From the NCBI GenBank assembly GCA_023423335.1, contig JAFAFU010000014.1, forward strand, positions 104,728 to 168,727: a stretch of DNA of 64,000 bases, written 5' to 3'. The stretch is from Bacillota bacterium. GTDB lineage: Bacteria; Bacillota; Clostridia; Lachnospirales; Lachnospiraceae. Of the stretch, positions 24,926-35,219 are shown piece by piece. Positions within the stretch are counted from its first letter, which is position 1. Each line of letters opens with the position of its first letter. The position numbers and the translations under genes are program-made. The notes beneath the pieces were generated by a model. The model saw only the letters and a program-made list of their open reading frames with translations, did not search any database and was not told the origin of the DNA.

Positions 24926-25772
24926 GAAGGAATTACGGGCTTATTTTACCTCTATGATCGGTTATGTCTTTATCGCTTTCTTCCTGTTTGTAATCGGCAT
25001 ATACTTTTATCTTCAAAACTTATATTCCCTATATGCCAACTTTGAGTACACCCTTTCTGCAGTAACCTTTATCTTTGTGCTGCTGGTCCCGATTATCACG
25101 ATGCGTCTGATGGCGGAAGAGAACAGACAGAAGACAGATCAGCTGCTGTATACCTCCCCGCTGTCTGCAGGCTCCATTGTAGCAGGTAAGTTTCTTGCTG
25201 TATTTACGGTATTTGCGGCAGTGATGGCGGTAACCTGCTTTTATCCCCTGATTCTGAAACAGTATGGAAATGTGCCGATGGCTCCCGCTTATGGGAGTAT
25301 CTATGGATTTGTCATTCTGGGCGCGACTTATCTGGCAATCGGTTTGTTTGTTTCCTCGATGACAGAAAGCCAGGTTGTGGCCGCTGTAGTTGCATTTTTT
25401 GTATTTTTAATCACCTTGATCATGGATTTTGTCGCACCTATCATCCCCGCGGACAATAGGACCTCCTTCATTATCTGCATGGTCGCGGTGCTGGTATTAT
25501 GTGTTATTTTGTATCTTATGATGCATAATCTGACATTAACCGTCGGCATCGGCAGTATTGCCGGGGGAGTATTGATCGTACTTTATCTGACAAAGCCGAT
25601 CTTATTCGACGGCCTGGTTACCAGGGTATTGGAGTGGATTTCCGTATTAGCAAGATATGATTCATTCTACTATGGTATACTGGATTTTGCCGATACGATC
25701 TATTATCTGAGTATAGTGTTCCTATTCTTATTCTTGACCACTCAGGTTATTAAGAAGAAACGATGGAGCTAG
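24909..25772 (+). CDS. ABC-2 type permease, GldF-like
   Basis: 287 residues, about six hydrophobic segments (first at about 12-35). The block MRLMAEENRQKTDQLLYTSP is characteristic of GldF/NosY-like permeases. ATG 24909 lies inside the end of the ATPase gene (17-base overlap) with GAGGAGG upstream, so the two are translationally coupled. It should form the membrane pore of the exporter with the GldA-like ATPase. Confidence 0.85.
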   Translation: MLAIYKKELRAYFTSMIGYVFIAFFLFVIGIYFYLQNLYSLYANFEYTLSAVTFIFVLLVPIITMRLMAEENRQKTDQLLYTSPLSAGSIVAGKFLAVFTVFAAVMAVTCFYPLILKQYGNVPMAPAYGSIYGFVILGATYLAIGLFVSSMTESQVVAAVVAFFVFLITLIMDFVAPIIPADNRTSFIICMVAVLVLCVILYLMMHNLTLTVGIGSIAGGVLIVLYLTKPILFDGLVTRVLEWISVLARYDSFYYGILDFADTIYYLSIVFLFLFLTTQVIKKKRWS

Positions 25773-25788
25773 GAGGGAGGGGCAAACG

Positions 25789-27249
25789 ATGAACGAATTT
25801 AACAATCAGGAAAATGAGAAAACAGGTGTATTCAGTAATATCAAGTCCTCCTTCTCCGGCAGAAAATTCCGAAGCGGAGCATATGCATCCTTGATTACGG
25901 CGATCCTATTGGTTATGTTACTCGTAATCAATCTGATTATGACCAGGACGGACTTAAAAATAGACTTAAGTACTCAAAATTTTTATACTCTAACAGAGCC
26001 TACGGTGAAGCTGGTTAAGGGGATTGATGATGATATCACAATCTATTATCTTGTGGAGACCGGGAAGGAAACAGAGTTATTCAGAAGAATAGCGGGAAAA
26101 TATGCCAGTCTGTCCAGTCATATTGAAGTTGTGCAAAAGGATCCGCTGCTATATCCCAAGTTTGCATCCCAGTATGTTGAGGATGAGGTAGCCCCCAACA
26201 GCTTTCTGGTTGTAAATAAAAGTGACGGCAGAGCAAGATATATTGCCTATGAGGAACTTCTGGTCAGGGAATTCAGCTATGACACCTTTGACTATAAGAC
26301 AACGGGAATTGATGTGGAAGGCAAGCTTACCTCTGCCTTACAGTATGTATCAACGGAGGATGTCCCTGTACTGTATCGGACAACCGGCCATACGGAAAAG
26401 GAAATCGGTGAGATATTCTCTTCCGTTATGGAGAAACAGAATGTGACAGTGAAAACAACTCCCACTCTGACAATTTCAAGTATTCCCGAGGATTGTGATG
26501 TACTTCTCATCAATTCACCGGAATCGGATTTCTCAGAGGATGAAATCACAATGATTAAGGATTATATGACTGGCGGCGGCAATGTCGTTCTGGTGGTTGA
26601 TTATATGGCAGGTAATCTGCCAAATCTGAAAGCCTTCCTGGAGTATTACGGAGTGGAGATGAAAAAGGGCATCGTGTTTGAGGGGGATTCCAATAAACAT
26701 GCCCAGAACACCCCCCACTATCTGGTTCCTGATATTCTGAGCCATGAGATTACGGCCGGGGCCATAGAAAATGGCCGGTATATTATCATGCCGGTATCCT
26801 CCGGTCTCCAAATAATCGATAACACCAGAAGCTCCCTGACGGTAAAACCCCTTCTTAAGACTTCGGATAAGGCATATTCGAAAGTAGGGGAGAATTGGAC
26901 TACCAACGATAAGGAAGCCGGTGATATCGACGGGCCCTTCTATCTTGGTCTGGTAGCAACCGATACCTTTAAAGGGGTATCCTCTAACCTGGTGGTATAC
27001 TCGGCGGAATTTATCTTTGATGATGCTTCCATTCAGAGCTTTGGGAATTACGATGCCCTGACAGGAACCGTCAACTATCTGGCCGGCGATGCGGCGCCGG
27101 TTTCCGTAAGAACCAGAAGCTTGATTCCGGAAGCACTCCGTCTCACCCAGAAGCAGACCAATGCCTGGGGAGCAGTGGTAATCTTCATTCTTCCCTTATT
27201 CATTCTGTCTGCCGGAGCGGTGGTCTGCCTTAGAAGGAGGAAGCGTTAA
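25789..27249 (+). CDS. GldG-like ABC transporter auxiliary protein
   Basis: 486 residues, one transmembrane segment near residues 35-55 and another at the extreme C-terminus (about 460-480). Between them is a large extracytoplasmic region matching the ABC_transp_aux family: DLSTQNFYTLTEPTVKLVKG, later EDCDVLLINSPESDFSEDE and GGGNVVLVVDYM. It has a ribosome binding site GGAGGGAGG. The stop overlaps the next start (TAATG), so it is coupled to the DUF4340 gene. Confidence 0.83.
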   Translation: MNEFNNQENEKTGVFSNIKSSFSGRKFRSGAYASLITAILLVMLLVINLIMTRTDLKIDLSTQNFYTLTEPTVKLVKGIDDDITIYYLVETGKETELFRRIAGKYASLSSHIEVVQKDPLLYPKFASQYVEDEVAPNSFLVVNKSDGRARYIAYEELLVREFSYDTFDYKTTGIDVEGKLTSALQYVSTEDVPVLYRTTGHTEKEIGEIFSSVMEKQNVTVKTTPTLTISSIPEDCDVLLINSPESDFSEDEITMIKDYMTGGGNVVLVVDYMAGNLPNLKAFLEYYGVEMKKGIVFEGDSNKHAQNTPHYLVPDILSHEITAGAIENGRYIIMPVSSGLQIIDNTRSSLTVKPLLKTSDKAYSKVGENWTTNDKEAGDIDGPFYLGLVATDTFKGVSSNLVVYSAEFIFDDASIQSFGNYDALTGTVNYLAGDAAPVSVRTRSLIPEALRLTQKQTNAWGAVVIFILPLFILSAGAVVCLRRRKR

Positions 27250-28799
27250 TGTCAAAAAGGAAGAAGAAAAATGCGATAACGCTGGCAGCGCTTCTGCTTG
27301 CAACAATCGTATTAATCATCTTTTATATATGGTATTCCAATCATGACAAGGCTTCCCCGGAGCAGGGGGGACGCGATACGGAGCAGGGGACAGACCAGGG
27401 CCTGGAAGAGCTGACCCCGGCTGTAAAGCTGGAGCTGGCCGCTCTCGATATAACCCTTGTGAACAGGCTCCATATTATCAATAAGGAAGCTGATTTGAAG
27501 CTGTTTCTTGAAGATACCGTATGGAAATATGAGGCCGACCCGGAACGCCCGATGAACCAGGATATGGTGAAGAAAATCCTGAATTTGGCCGCATCGGTTA
27601 AGGCGGACCGCTTGATCATGGAGAAGCCGGAAAATCCCGCGGAATATGGTCTGTCAGAGCCTGCAATTTATTTTGAGGCAGTTCAGTCGGATGGAAAGAC
27701 CCTTAGGCTTAATATCGGGGATAAAGCAATCGGAGCAGAAGGCTATTATGCCCAGGTAGGAGACAGTGAAACGGTATACCTACTGGATACGTCCTACGGA
27801 ACCAATCTGGCTTACAGCGATGCCGAAATGACAGCTGTGGAGGCTGCGCCTGTGATAACCTCGGAGAATATCTATCATATTCTGGTAGAAAAGAACGAGG
27901 GTGAGAATTTCGAGCTGCTCTATGATACGGAAAATACTATTGATGACACAGGCTCCGGCCTGTTTCCCTGGGTTATTCTTCAGCCCTATGAAGAAGGCTA
28001 TGCCGCTGACAGCTCCAAGGTTTCCGAGCTGCTGGCAAATTACTCAAAATTTAAATTCCTTCAGTGTGTCGATTACGCAGGGCAGGAGCCGGAAAAATAC
28101 GGGTTGGAGGAGCCGCAGGCTTCCGTTTATGTCGGGTATTATGAATATTATACGATGACCCTGGATAAGCCGGAGACGAACCCGAATACAGGAGAAGAGA
28201 TTACGGAGAAGACCTATTATGATGATAAGAGCTTTAAAATCTATATAGGCAGCAGCGATGGAGCAGGAAACTATTATGCCAGAAGAGAAGGCAGCAGCAG
28301 TGTCTATACAATCAAAGCGGAAGAGATTGATAAGATGCTCCAGACGAACCCCTTTAGCCTGTTATCCTCCTTCATTACCATCCCTAACATAGAATCCGTG
28401 AATATAATCGATATCATGATCGACGGTAAGGATTATCGGATGGAGATTAAAAGACAGACCTCTAAGAATGAAGCCGGAGAAGATGTAAAGCAGGCAACCT
28501 ATTACTTTAATGGGAATACCGTCGCGGAGAGCGTCTTTAAGGATGTGTACCAGGTGATGATTGCGGCAGGGTATGATGCCCAGGTGAAGGAGACCGTGAC
28601 CGAAGCGGATTTTACTCCTTATCTGACCATTACCTATCACCTGACCGGAGATATAACGCTGACGGCCTCTTATATGCCATATAATGAAAGCTTTTATATT
28701 GTTAAAACCCAGAATAACCCGATCCGCTTTTTCACGGATAAACGTGAGATTGATGAGATCATTACAGTAATCAGGGAATTTAAAGGATCGGCAGACTAA
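27249..28799 (+). CDS. DUF4340 domain-containing protein
   Basis: 516 residues: an N-terminal membrane anchor (about 8-28), an acidic Gln/Glu-rich linker (about 35-55), then repeated DUF4340-like blocks such as WKYEADPERPMNQDMVKKIL, PAEYGLSEPAIYFEAVQ and PEKYGLEEPQASVYVGYY. DUF4340 proteins routinely accompany GldA-F-G systems, where they are thought to act outside the membrane. The start codon overlaps the upstream stop by one base. A terminator hairpin follows the gene. Confidence 0.83.
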   Translation: MSKRKKKNAITLAALLLATIVLIIFYIWYSNHDKASPEQGGRDTEQGTDQGLEELTPAVKLELAALDITLVNRLHIINKEADLKLFLEDTVWKYEADPERPMNQDMVKKILNLAASVKADRLIMEKPENPAEYGLSEPAIYFEAVQSDGKTLRLNIGDKAIGAEGYYAQVGDSETVYLLDTSYGTNLAYSDAEMTAVEAAPVITSENIYHILVEKNEGENFELLYDTENTIDDTGSGLFPWVILQPYEEGYAADSSKVSELLANYSKFKFLQCVDYAGQEPEKYGLEEPQASVYVGYYEYYTMTLDKPETNPNTGEEITEKTYYDDKSFKIYIGSSDGAGNYYARREGSSSVYTIKAEEIDKMLQTNPFSLLSSFITIPNIESVNIIDIMIDGKDYRMEIKRQTSKNEAGEDVKQATYYFNGNTVAESVFKDVYQVMIAAGYDAQVKETVTEADFTPYLTITYHLTGDITLTASYMPYNESFYIVKTQNNPIRFFTDKREIDEIITVIREFKGSAD

Positions 28800-28829
28800 T
28801 CAGACGGCCGGCCTGGACCCTGAATTAAG

Positions 28830-28909
28830 GGCAGCCGCTTAAAGTAATTCTCTTCAGCCAGGCAGATATACCTGGGGAGTTCACTTCAAGCGGCTGCCGC
28901 TTTATTTTA
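28830..28909 (+). terminator. Two-tier terminator of the GldA-F-G-DUF4340 operon
   Basis: GGCAGCCGCTT (28830-28840) pairs with AAGCGGCTGCC (28888-28898). Inside, CCAGG-CAGATATA-CCTGG forms a second hairpin. The tail GCTTTATTTTAT follows. Confidence 0.8.
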
Positions 28910-28950
28910 TCCGCAGCGATTGACACACAAATATAGGAATCTAAAATATA

Positions 28951-30048
28951 TTATTCCTGCACAACATTATCCATGCTTACCGAAATTGTCTCACCTTTCG
29001 TCATCAGAATATGGCCTGATTCATAGGGTTTGCCTTCTACGGTAAGGGACACCTTATCGGTACCGTAATACATACCGAAGGTATTTGCTATTCCTTGCAG
29101 GATCAGCTGTTCATACCCGGCACCGACATTCATATCAGCAATAAATTCGGAGGAGAAATCTACATATGCAATATTATCCTTCCCCAGGTAAAGGGAATTT
29201 ATCTGTGTATCCTTGCTGATCAGGGACAGATAGGAAGCCGTGGGAAGCTCTGTTTTCATTGCTTCACTTATGATTTTTCTGGTTATATCATCTGTGTGAA
29301 AAATAAGACTAAGCCGCTCTGCATAGAGTCTGCCGTCCGAGTCGGGATAATAGATTTCAATCTCCCTGGTGAGGGGTTTATCCTGATTTATTTTGCTTAA
29401 AGCAGAGGAAACCTCCATATCACCTGAGTAGAACAGGGATTGTACCAGGCCGGTGCCTTTCGCATAGTAATCCTTAATAACGCTGTCCTCTCCTTCGGTT
29501 GTAACCTCGATGGCATTGTATTTACCGGAGGGAGTCTCTATCATGACATCTGTAGAGGAAATGAAACGCATTCTGCCGTCGGGCAGGAGCCACCTGGTTC
29601 CATCCGTGATGGGTTCCATCAGAAGTATTTCTGCATCTTCTTTTTTCACTTTTGCATTCAGGAAATTCTCCCGGTAATAGCATTCATTGACGGATTGGAG
29701 TACATACAGCTTTCCGTCCTTATATTCTATCACCTTAACCGTTTCAGTTCCGCCGTTATTTGTTCTGGTCTGAAACCTGTCATTTTTCTCATCCAGGTAA
29801 TCGACATACATAAGAAAGGAGGCATATTCATTTCCGCTCCCTTCATAAACATACTCCGTGTCAGCCTTTAATGGATAATAATCTTTGGCATTGGTTTGAT
29901 CCGGTTCCTTGCTGTTATCTCCCGCCGTATTAGTGACGGCTGGAGTCGGGCTTACAATTGCCATGTTATCCGTTCTATCTTCCTTGGTGCATGCCCCTAG
30001 TATCATAACACCTGCCGCTATGCCCAATATCAGAACCAATCTTTTCAT
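28951..30048 (-). CDS. GerMN-domain lipoprotein
   Basis: 365 residues. Lipoprotein signal with lipobox LGAC (Cys at about 20). The C-terminal 120 residues match a GerMN (sporulation/spore germination) domain: EIEIYYPDSDGRLYAERLSL, LYLGKDNIAYVDFSSEF, EQLILQGIANTFGMYY. The middle region is a beta-rich domain of unknown type. It probably sits on the outer leaflet of the membrane and may act in spore cortex or peptidoglycan assembly. It is divergent from the SpoIID-like gene, with about 200 bases of promoter region between them. Confidence 0.82.
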   Translation of the reverse strand: MKRLVLILGIAAGVMILGACTKEDRTDNMAIVSPTPAVTNTAGDNSKEPDQTNAKDYYPLKADTEYVYEGSGNEYASFLMYVDYLDEKNDRFQTRTNNGGTETVKVIEYKDGKLYVLQSVNECYYRENFLNAKVKKEDAEILLMEPITDGTRWLLPDGRMRFISSTDVMIETPSGKYNAIEVTTEGEDSVIKDYYAKGTGLVQSLFYSGDMEVSSALSKINQDKPLTREIEIYYPDSDGRLYAERLSLIFHTDDITRKIISEAMKTELPTASYLSLISKDTQINSLYLGKDNIAYVDFSSEFIADMNVGAGYEQLILQGIANTFGMYYGTDKVSLTVEGKPYESGHILMTKGETISVSMDNVVQE

Positions 30049-30246
30049 ATATCTCCAATCTGCCGCCTTGCGGCGGTATCTATTCTATTGTTATTGTTAA
30101 CATAAATCACATTCATTAGACGTTATGTATTCGAAAACTGTTCCACGGATCAACTTGTACGAATATTACTTGCATTGACATAATATATTAGCATATGGGA
30201 TAATCAAGCTAAGTCAAGGGCGTATAGACCCGGAGTAGGAGACCTT

Positions 30247-32802
30247 ATGAGTATAAAGAAAAAACTGATATTAATGGGAATATGCATCGCTATTATATTG
30301 GTGATCTTGACCGTAAATATTATACGCCGGATGCAGGCGGAGGATGAGACGGATACCGGAGAGAAGACGGTGAAGGAAAACATTATAACCAGAGCGGAAG
30401 CCTACCGGCTGCTGAGCTTTCTGGAATATGACAGAAGCAGCAGGGAGACCTTATCGAAAGGGATAATCTATGAGGATGCATCCATGTCCGGCTGGTATGA
30501 TTCTTATGTTAATGCTGTATGGAAGATGGGGCTCATAGACAATGAAATTACTGTCTCACCGGCGGAGGCACTTGATTTTGGTGCCTGCAAGGAGCTGTTT
30601 GACCGGTTGATGATAGCCAATCCCGGCTTTCAGGGAATTTATGCAGGGTTGTCCTATGATTTTATTAACGCAGAAGAGGACATGTTAGTTAAGGAATTTC
30701 TTGAGCTTTATGAGGCCGCTTTTTCCAAGCTTCCTGAGAAGAAAGAGGGGTTAAAGGAGGAGACGCTCTTTGTTCTGACCAGGGAGGTTTCAGACAGCGG
30801 AAAGGATAGGATCGTAACGGACCTCGGCAGGTATTATTATGAGAACTCCAGGGACTATGAGGCATTGATTAAGGAGATGGAAGCGGCAAAGCTTCCGGCC
30901 GGGACAGAGCCGACAGAGGCCGCTGCAAAAGAGAGCAGCCAATTAAGTACCGCTCTGACCGGGAAGGATTTTGAAGAACGCTATATTAACAAAGGAATTA
31001 ATGCACTCGTCCGGGGACAGGAGATTGTCTATCTGAGGGGGGTTACGGCAGAAAAATACGTTCTTCATAACGTATGGATCAAACAGGGACAGGATCTTTT
31101 GGTAGATACCTTTATTAACGGTGTGGACAAAGCCTTTAATGCAAAGAATAAGCTGTCAACGAACATTGAGAAGGTAGTCGGCGATATAACCATTGAAAAC
31201 CAGAGAGTAGTAGGCATAAGCGTGAAACCGGATCTCATTCAGGGAAAGGTTCTTTTGTCCGGCGAGGATTTTATCGAAGTGGAGGGGTATGGAAAGGTGC
31301 CCCTGGAGGAGGATTATAAGATTTATAAGATTTATGGCGAATTATCCATGGAACAGACTACCAGCATCCTTGTTGGTTATGAAACAACGGATTTTGTTGT
31401 ATCCGGGGGTAAAATCAGTGCGGCACTGATCAGAGAAAGCATTAAAGCGGAGAATATCAGGGTATTGCTGCATACGTCGGATTACAAAAGTATCTATCAT
31501 GATAAAATAGAATTGACCTGTACCACGGCTTTTACTATAAAAAATGAAGACGGAGAGACGGAATATGCAGCAGGAGAGACGGTGGTAGTGGAGCCCGGGT
31601 CCAATATGATGTCAGCCGGAAGAATTAAAATCGTACCCGCCACAGAGAAGGGGAAGGTAAAGCTTCTTTCCATTGTTCGGTCTAACGGTGCTCCGAAATA
31701 CCGCGGGACCCTTGAGATATCGGAAGGGGATAAGGGCCTGCTCTTAGTCAACGAGCTTCCTCTGGAGGAATACCTTTATGCGGTTATCCCCAGTGAGATG
31801 CCCACCTATTATGGACTGGAGCCTCTGAAGGTACAGGCGGTTTGTGCCAGAAGCTATGCTTATCGCCATCTGATGGCAAACAGCTTAAGCGCCTATGGTG
31901 CCCATGTGGATGATAGTGTATCCTATCAGGTATATAATAATATTGAGGAAAATGAAGATTCCATCCTGGCAGTGAAGGATACCTACGGTAAGGTTGTAAA
32001 GTATGGGGAAGAGGTTATCACTGCCTACTATTTTTCCACCTCCTGCGGTCATACCACCAATGTCGAGGATGTATGGGCAAATGGTGTGGAGACGCCTTAT
32101 CTTACCGGGAGGCTGATGGAAGTAGAGGGAGATACCGAGGGAGTAAGTGCACAAGCCGAGGAGGCGGGAATCTATAAGGATCTGACGAAGGAAGAGAATT
32201 TCAGAAGCTTTATCAATGACCGGGAATTTGCAACCTACGACAGCGGCTTCAATTGGTATCGCTGGCATGTAACGATCAATGCAAATGACCTAAAAAATAC
32301 GATTAATAATAAGCTGGCAGCCCGTTATGAAGCGTATCCGGAGCTTATTCTGACCCTTACCGGGGGCAGCGAGAAGAATGGAGATGCGGTTTATGAAAGC
32401 ATTCCGGTGGATACGGTAGGAGATATTGTGGATATCGCGGTAACCAGGAGGGAGACCGGTGGAATTATCTATGAGCTGCGGATTACCGGTACGAAAAATA
32501 CCGTCCTGGTACGGACGGAATATAATATCAGAGTGCTTCTGTCGCCGGCAAATTCCAAGATATACCGGCTTGATGAGACCGGCGTAGACGGTATCAGCCT
32601 ATTGCCGAGTGCTTTCTTTGTAGTGGATACGGAGAAGGAAGGGGGAAAGATAACAAGCGTTACCCTGACCGGCGGCGGATACGGTCACGGAGTCGGAATG
32701 AGCCAGAACGGGGTTAAGTCTCTGGCAGATACGGGAAAAAAGTATGATGAGATCGTGAAATATTTCTACAAAGGTACGGAGCTTGGATTTATTTATCAAT
32801 AG
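30247..32802 (+). CDS. SpoIID/LytB-domain protein with N-terminal SLH-like region
   Basis: 851 residues. After a membrane anchor (about 6-26) comes a region resembling SLH repeats (ITRAEAYRLLSFLEY, then WYDSYVNAVWKMGLI). A long unassigned middle follows. The C-terminal SpoIID/amidase-enhancer domain starts near residue 480: LLLVNELPLEEYLYAVIPSE then MPTYYGLEPLKVQAVCARSY, TSCGHTT, and a final GYGHGVGMSQNGVKSLA. SpoIID-type domains are lytic transglycosylases acting on peptidoglycan stripped of peptides; the Glu in PSEMP is the expected catalytic residue. It is much longer than SpoIID itself, so it is probably a vegetative or accessory relative. It overlaps the convergent YihY gene by 14 bases. 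Confidence 0.82.
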   Translation: MSIKKKLILMGICIAIILVILTVNIIRRMQAEDETDTGEKTVKENIITRAEAYRLLSFLEYDRSSRETLSKGIIYEDASMSGWYDSYVNAVWKMGLIDNEITVSPAEALDFGACKELFDRLMIANPGFQGIYAGLSYDFINAEEDMLVKEFLELYEAAFSKLPEKKEGLKEETLFVLTREVSDSGKDRIVTDLGRYYYENSRDYEALIKEMEAAKLPAGTEPTEAAAKESSQLSTALTGKDFEERYINKGINALVRGQEIVYLRGVTAEKYVLHNVWIKQGQDLLVDTFINGVDKAFNAKNKLSTNIEKVVGDITIENQRVVGISVKPDLIQGKVLLSGEDFIEVEGYGKVPLEEDYKIYKIYGELSMEQTTSILVGYETTDFVVSGGKISAALIRESIKAENIRVLLHTSDYKSIYHDKIELTCTTAFTIKNEDGETEYAAGETVVVEPGSNMMSAGRIKIVPATEKGKVKLLSIVRSNGAPKYRGTLEISEGDKGLLLVNELPLEEYLYAVIPSEMPTYYGLEPLKVQAVCARSYAYRHLMANSLSAYGAHVDDSVSYQVYNNIEENEDSILAVKDTYGKVVKYGEEVITAYYFSTSCGHTTNVEDVWANGVETPYLTGRLMEVEGDTEGVSAQAEEAGIYKDLTKEENFRSFINDREFATYDSGFNWYRWHVTINANDLKNTINNKLAARYEAYPELILTLTGGSEKNGDAVYESIPVDTVGDIVDIAVTRRETGGIIYELRITGTKNTVLVRTEYNIRVLLSPANSKIYRLDETGVDGISLLPSAFFVVDTEKEGGKITSVTLTGGGYGHGVGMSQNGVKSLADTGKKYDEIVKYFYKGTELGFIYQ

Positions 32803-33664
32803 TAGTCTGATGGACGGGATTTGCGTATATTTTCTTGACATCGTCCACCATGGTCTTATTCTCAAAAATCAGGTTGATTTCTGCTCCGATAAAAAGGATA
32901 TACATGCAAAAGTACATCCATAACATAAACAGAACAATCGTTGTAAGACTGCCATACATGGAAGAATAATTGGAGTGGTCGATATAATAGGAAAATGCAT
33001 AGGAAAAGCCCATCCAGCCTGCTGCACAGACCATAGCGCCGGGAAGTTCATTAATAACCTTTGTCTTCCTGTTTGGTATCACTACATAAATGACCAGAAA
33101 GAATACGAGCAGTGTGATCAGACCTACGAAGGTCCGGAGGCTGATAATCAGCAGAGCCATGCCCTGGAAGCCGGGGATTTTCAGCTGAATCCACAGGTAT
33201 AAGCGGTTGCCGAATACGAAGAGAACCATACTGGCAATTAACATAATGGCAAAAATCAGCGTATATATGGTGGACGTAATCCTTAAGAAGAAATAATTCC
33301 GGGTCTCCTTAATCCCATAAACGGTATTCAAGCCCTTCATGATAGCAAGAAAGCCTTTTCCTGCGGACCAGAGTGCCGTGGCAGCGGTAATGGAGATTAA
33401 GGTGCCGGAGGATGAGGTATCATAGATTTCATCAATTACAGATATAACCAGGGAGTGGATGGCGCTGGGGAATATCTGGGTAAAGAGTTTCATCACCGTA
33501 CTTTCCGTAAAAGGAAAGTAACGAATAATACTCAGTAAAAGCATAATAAAAGGAAAAAAGGAGATGATGGTAAAGAAAGCAGCCTGTGCAGAATAGGCGG
33601 CCACATGATCATTGCCAATTTTCTTGGAAAAAAAACCGAATAACCGGAATGTCGATTTTACCAT
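32789..33664 (-). CDS. YihY/BrkB family inner membrane protein
   Basis: 291 residues, six predicted hydrophobic segments. Family blocks are AAYSAQAAFFTIISFFPF, ALWSAGKGFLAIMKGLNTVY and AAGWMGFSYAFSYYIDH. Proteins of this family were once called ribonuclease BN, which is not their function; their role is unknown. GGGAAGGGAG precedes the ATG. The last codons overlap the end of the convergent SpoIID-like gene. Confidence 0.85.
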   Translation of the reverse strand: MVKSTFRLFGFFSKKIGNDHVAAYSAQAAFFTIISFFPFIMLLLSIIRYFPFTESTVMKLFTQIFPSAIHSLVISVIDEIYDTSSSGTLISITAATALWSAGKGFLAIMKGLNTVYGIKETRNYFFLRITSTIYTLIFAIMLIASMVLFVFGNRLYLWIQLKIPGFQGMALLIISLRTFVGLITLLVFFLVIYVVIPNRKTKVINELPGAMVCAAGWMGFSYAFSYYIDHSNYSSMYGSLTTIVLFMLWMYFCMYILFIGAEINLIFENKTMVDDVKKIYANPVHQTTIDK

Positions 33665-33766
33665 AGGAGTACTCCCTTCCCTGACAAAAGTAGAAAGGTG
33701 CTTTTCATTATATTATATGTGGAGTGAAAATATACTATCCATAGTAAATATATTTTGTAATCTGCA

Positions 33767-34804
33767 TTATGGCTGCTTGCTGCCGGAAGCTTTGGAGCCT
33801 ATTGTAATGGAATCATATTTTTCAGAATCTATTTCAATCTTATATTGTGCCTTCAGCTCTTCATAAATGGTTTTAAATTGTGCCTGCTCTTCGGCAGTAA
33901 CGGCATCTTTAATTGCCTTTTCATAACGGCTGTCAGAATTGTTGTCCAGCATATGAATGATATAGTAGCCGTAATTCGTGGAGACGATTTCACTGTATTC
34001 CCCATTTTCAAGTGCAATGGCAGCATTTTTGTACTCCTGCTCAGGAATACTGTCCCCAATAATAAAATCACGGGTGTAAAGCGTAAGGTTCACATCCTCT
34101 GCCAGAACCTTCGTAATGTCAGCGCCGGCTGTAATTTTCTCATAAGCCTCCGCGATTGACTTCAGCATCTTATCCAGTTCATCATCACTTAAGACAATAA
34201 GCTCCTGGTTTTCGCTTCGGACAGAAGGAACATACAGGCATTCTGTCTTATACTCACGATATTCCTCTCTGGATATACTACTTTGAATAGCTTCCTTATC
34301 CACAGAAAAACCGCCGGATATGGTCAGATAATATTTATCACCCAGGGATAACCGGTTATAGGAATCAATCAAAAGCTCCCTGTTAAGTCCGGAATCCACA
34401 AGACTCGTATCGGCAGCCGAGCTAATCAGACTGTCAACGGCCGCTTTATTTGCCGCAATTTCTTCCTCAGTCAGTACGATACCTGCTTTCTTGGCCTGAT
34501 CCATGAGGATCTCATACATGATGACTCTGGAGAAAATGGCATCCTTGGCAGCTTCCCTTACGGTTATTCCGTCTCTCTCAAAGTCCCAATAGCTGGAGCC
34601 TAAATTAGTCTGATAATACTCCTCCAGTGCATTCCCTTCGGTTTCAATCAGATAAATGTCGTACAGGAAATCCTCTATGGTAAGCTTCGTATCATTGATG
34701 GTTACAATTACATCCTTATCATCTTTTTTGCAGCCGTTAAGGAATAGCATGGCGGCGAATAATAACAGAATAAGGGAGAAGAGGGCTTGTATTGATTTTT
34801 TCAC
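33767..34804 (-). CDS. PrsA-like peptidyl-prolyl isomerase lipoprotein
   Basis: 345 residues. Lipoprotein signal with lipobox LNGC, then a SurA/PrsA N-terminal helical domain (TINDTKLTIEDFLYDIYL) and a parvulin-type domain (about 185-310: REYKTECLYVPSV, YTRDFIIGDSIPEQEYKNAA, GEYSEIVSTNYGYYIIHML). It would help secreted proteins fold at the outer side of the membrane. GTG 34804 is chosen over the TTG at 34819 because GGAGG lies between them. Single gene. Confidence 0.87.
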   Translation of the reverse strand: MKKSIQALFSLILLLFAAMLFLNGCKKDDKDVIVTINDTKLTIEDFLYDIYLIETEGNALEEYYQTNLGSSYWDFERDGITVREAAKDAIFSRVIMYEILMDQAKKAGIVLTEEEIAANKAAVDSLISSAADTSLVDSGLNRELLIDSYNRLSLGDKYYLTISGGFSVDKEAIQSSISREEYREYKTECLYVPSVRSENQELIVLSDDELDKMLKSIAEAYEKITAGADITKVLAEDVNLTLYTRDFIIGDSIPEQEYKNAAIALENGEYSEIVSTNYGYYIIHMLDNNSDSRYEKAIKDAVTAEEQAQFKTIYEELKAQYKIEIDSEKYDSITIGSKASGSKQP

Positions 34805-35062
34805 GTGTGGTACCTCCAAAGTTTAATAAGGCCGTGCAATATTTATATTAATGCAGACAATATAATTTTACCTCTTTTCGCTTCATAGTCAAGTGAATAT
34901 TTCATGTCCGGCGCCTTACGGAGCCTTATTGGAGAGGCTTTATCGATGATTTTGCCTGCTGATTGCCGAATAAGCATTTTTGATGACTTTTGTAGAAATA
35001 TTCTTGTCTATATTATCGAGAAACTCTTGATTTTTCGTACTTTTATGTTTATGATTGTAGTG

Positions 35063-35132
35063 TGAAAAGAATTTTGAATAAACCAAAATCCTTGGGAAGA
35101 ACTGCGAAGTTCGCACAAAGGTGCTCACTCCT
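35063..35132 (+). repeat. Dispersed repeat, copy A (70 bp)
   Basis: Begins TGAAAAGAATTTTGAA and ends GGTGCTCACTCCT. It matches 39434-39500 at nearly every position except a 3-base gap and about six substitutions. It contains small palindromes (TGCGAAGTTCGCA). It lies in the 415-base gap between the foldase gene and the small 48-residue gene; the rest of that gap (34805-35062, 35133-35219) shows nothing else recognisable. Confidence 0.8.
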
Positions 35133-35219
35133 TGTTCTTCCGGGCGTTCCCCGTTGCCGTAAAGCGGCAGAATGTTGTTAGTTCTTGTAATATTTGAATA
35201 AGCAGGGAGGCAGTGCCTT

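Noticed and set aside
30247..32802. Calling this gene spoIID
   Set aside because: It has the SpoIID domain, but the protein is more than twice as long, with an SLH-like N-terminus and no spoIIQ neighbourhood, so the gene name is not justified.
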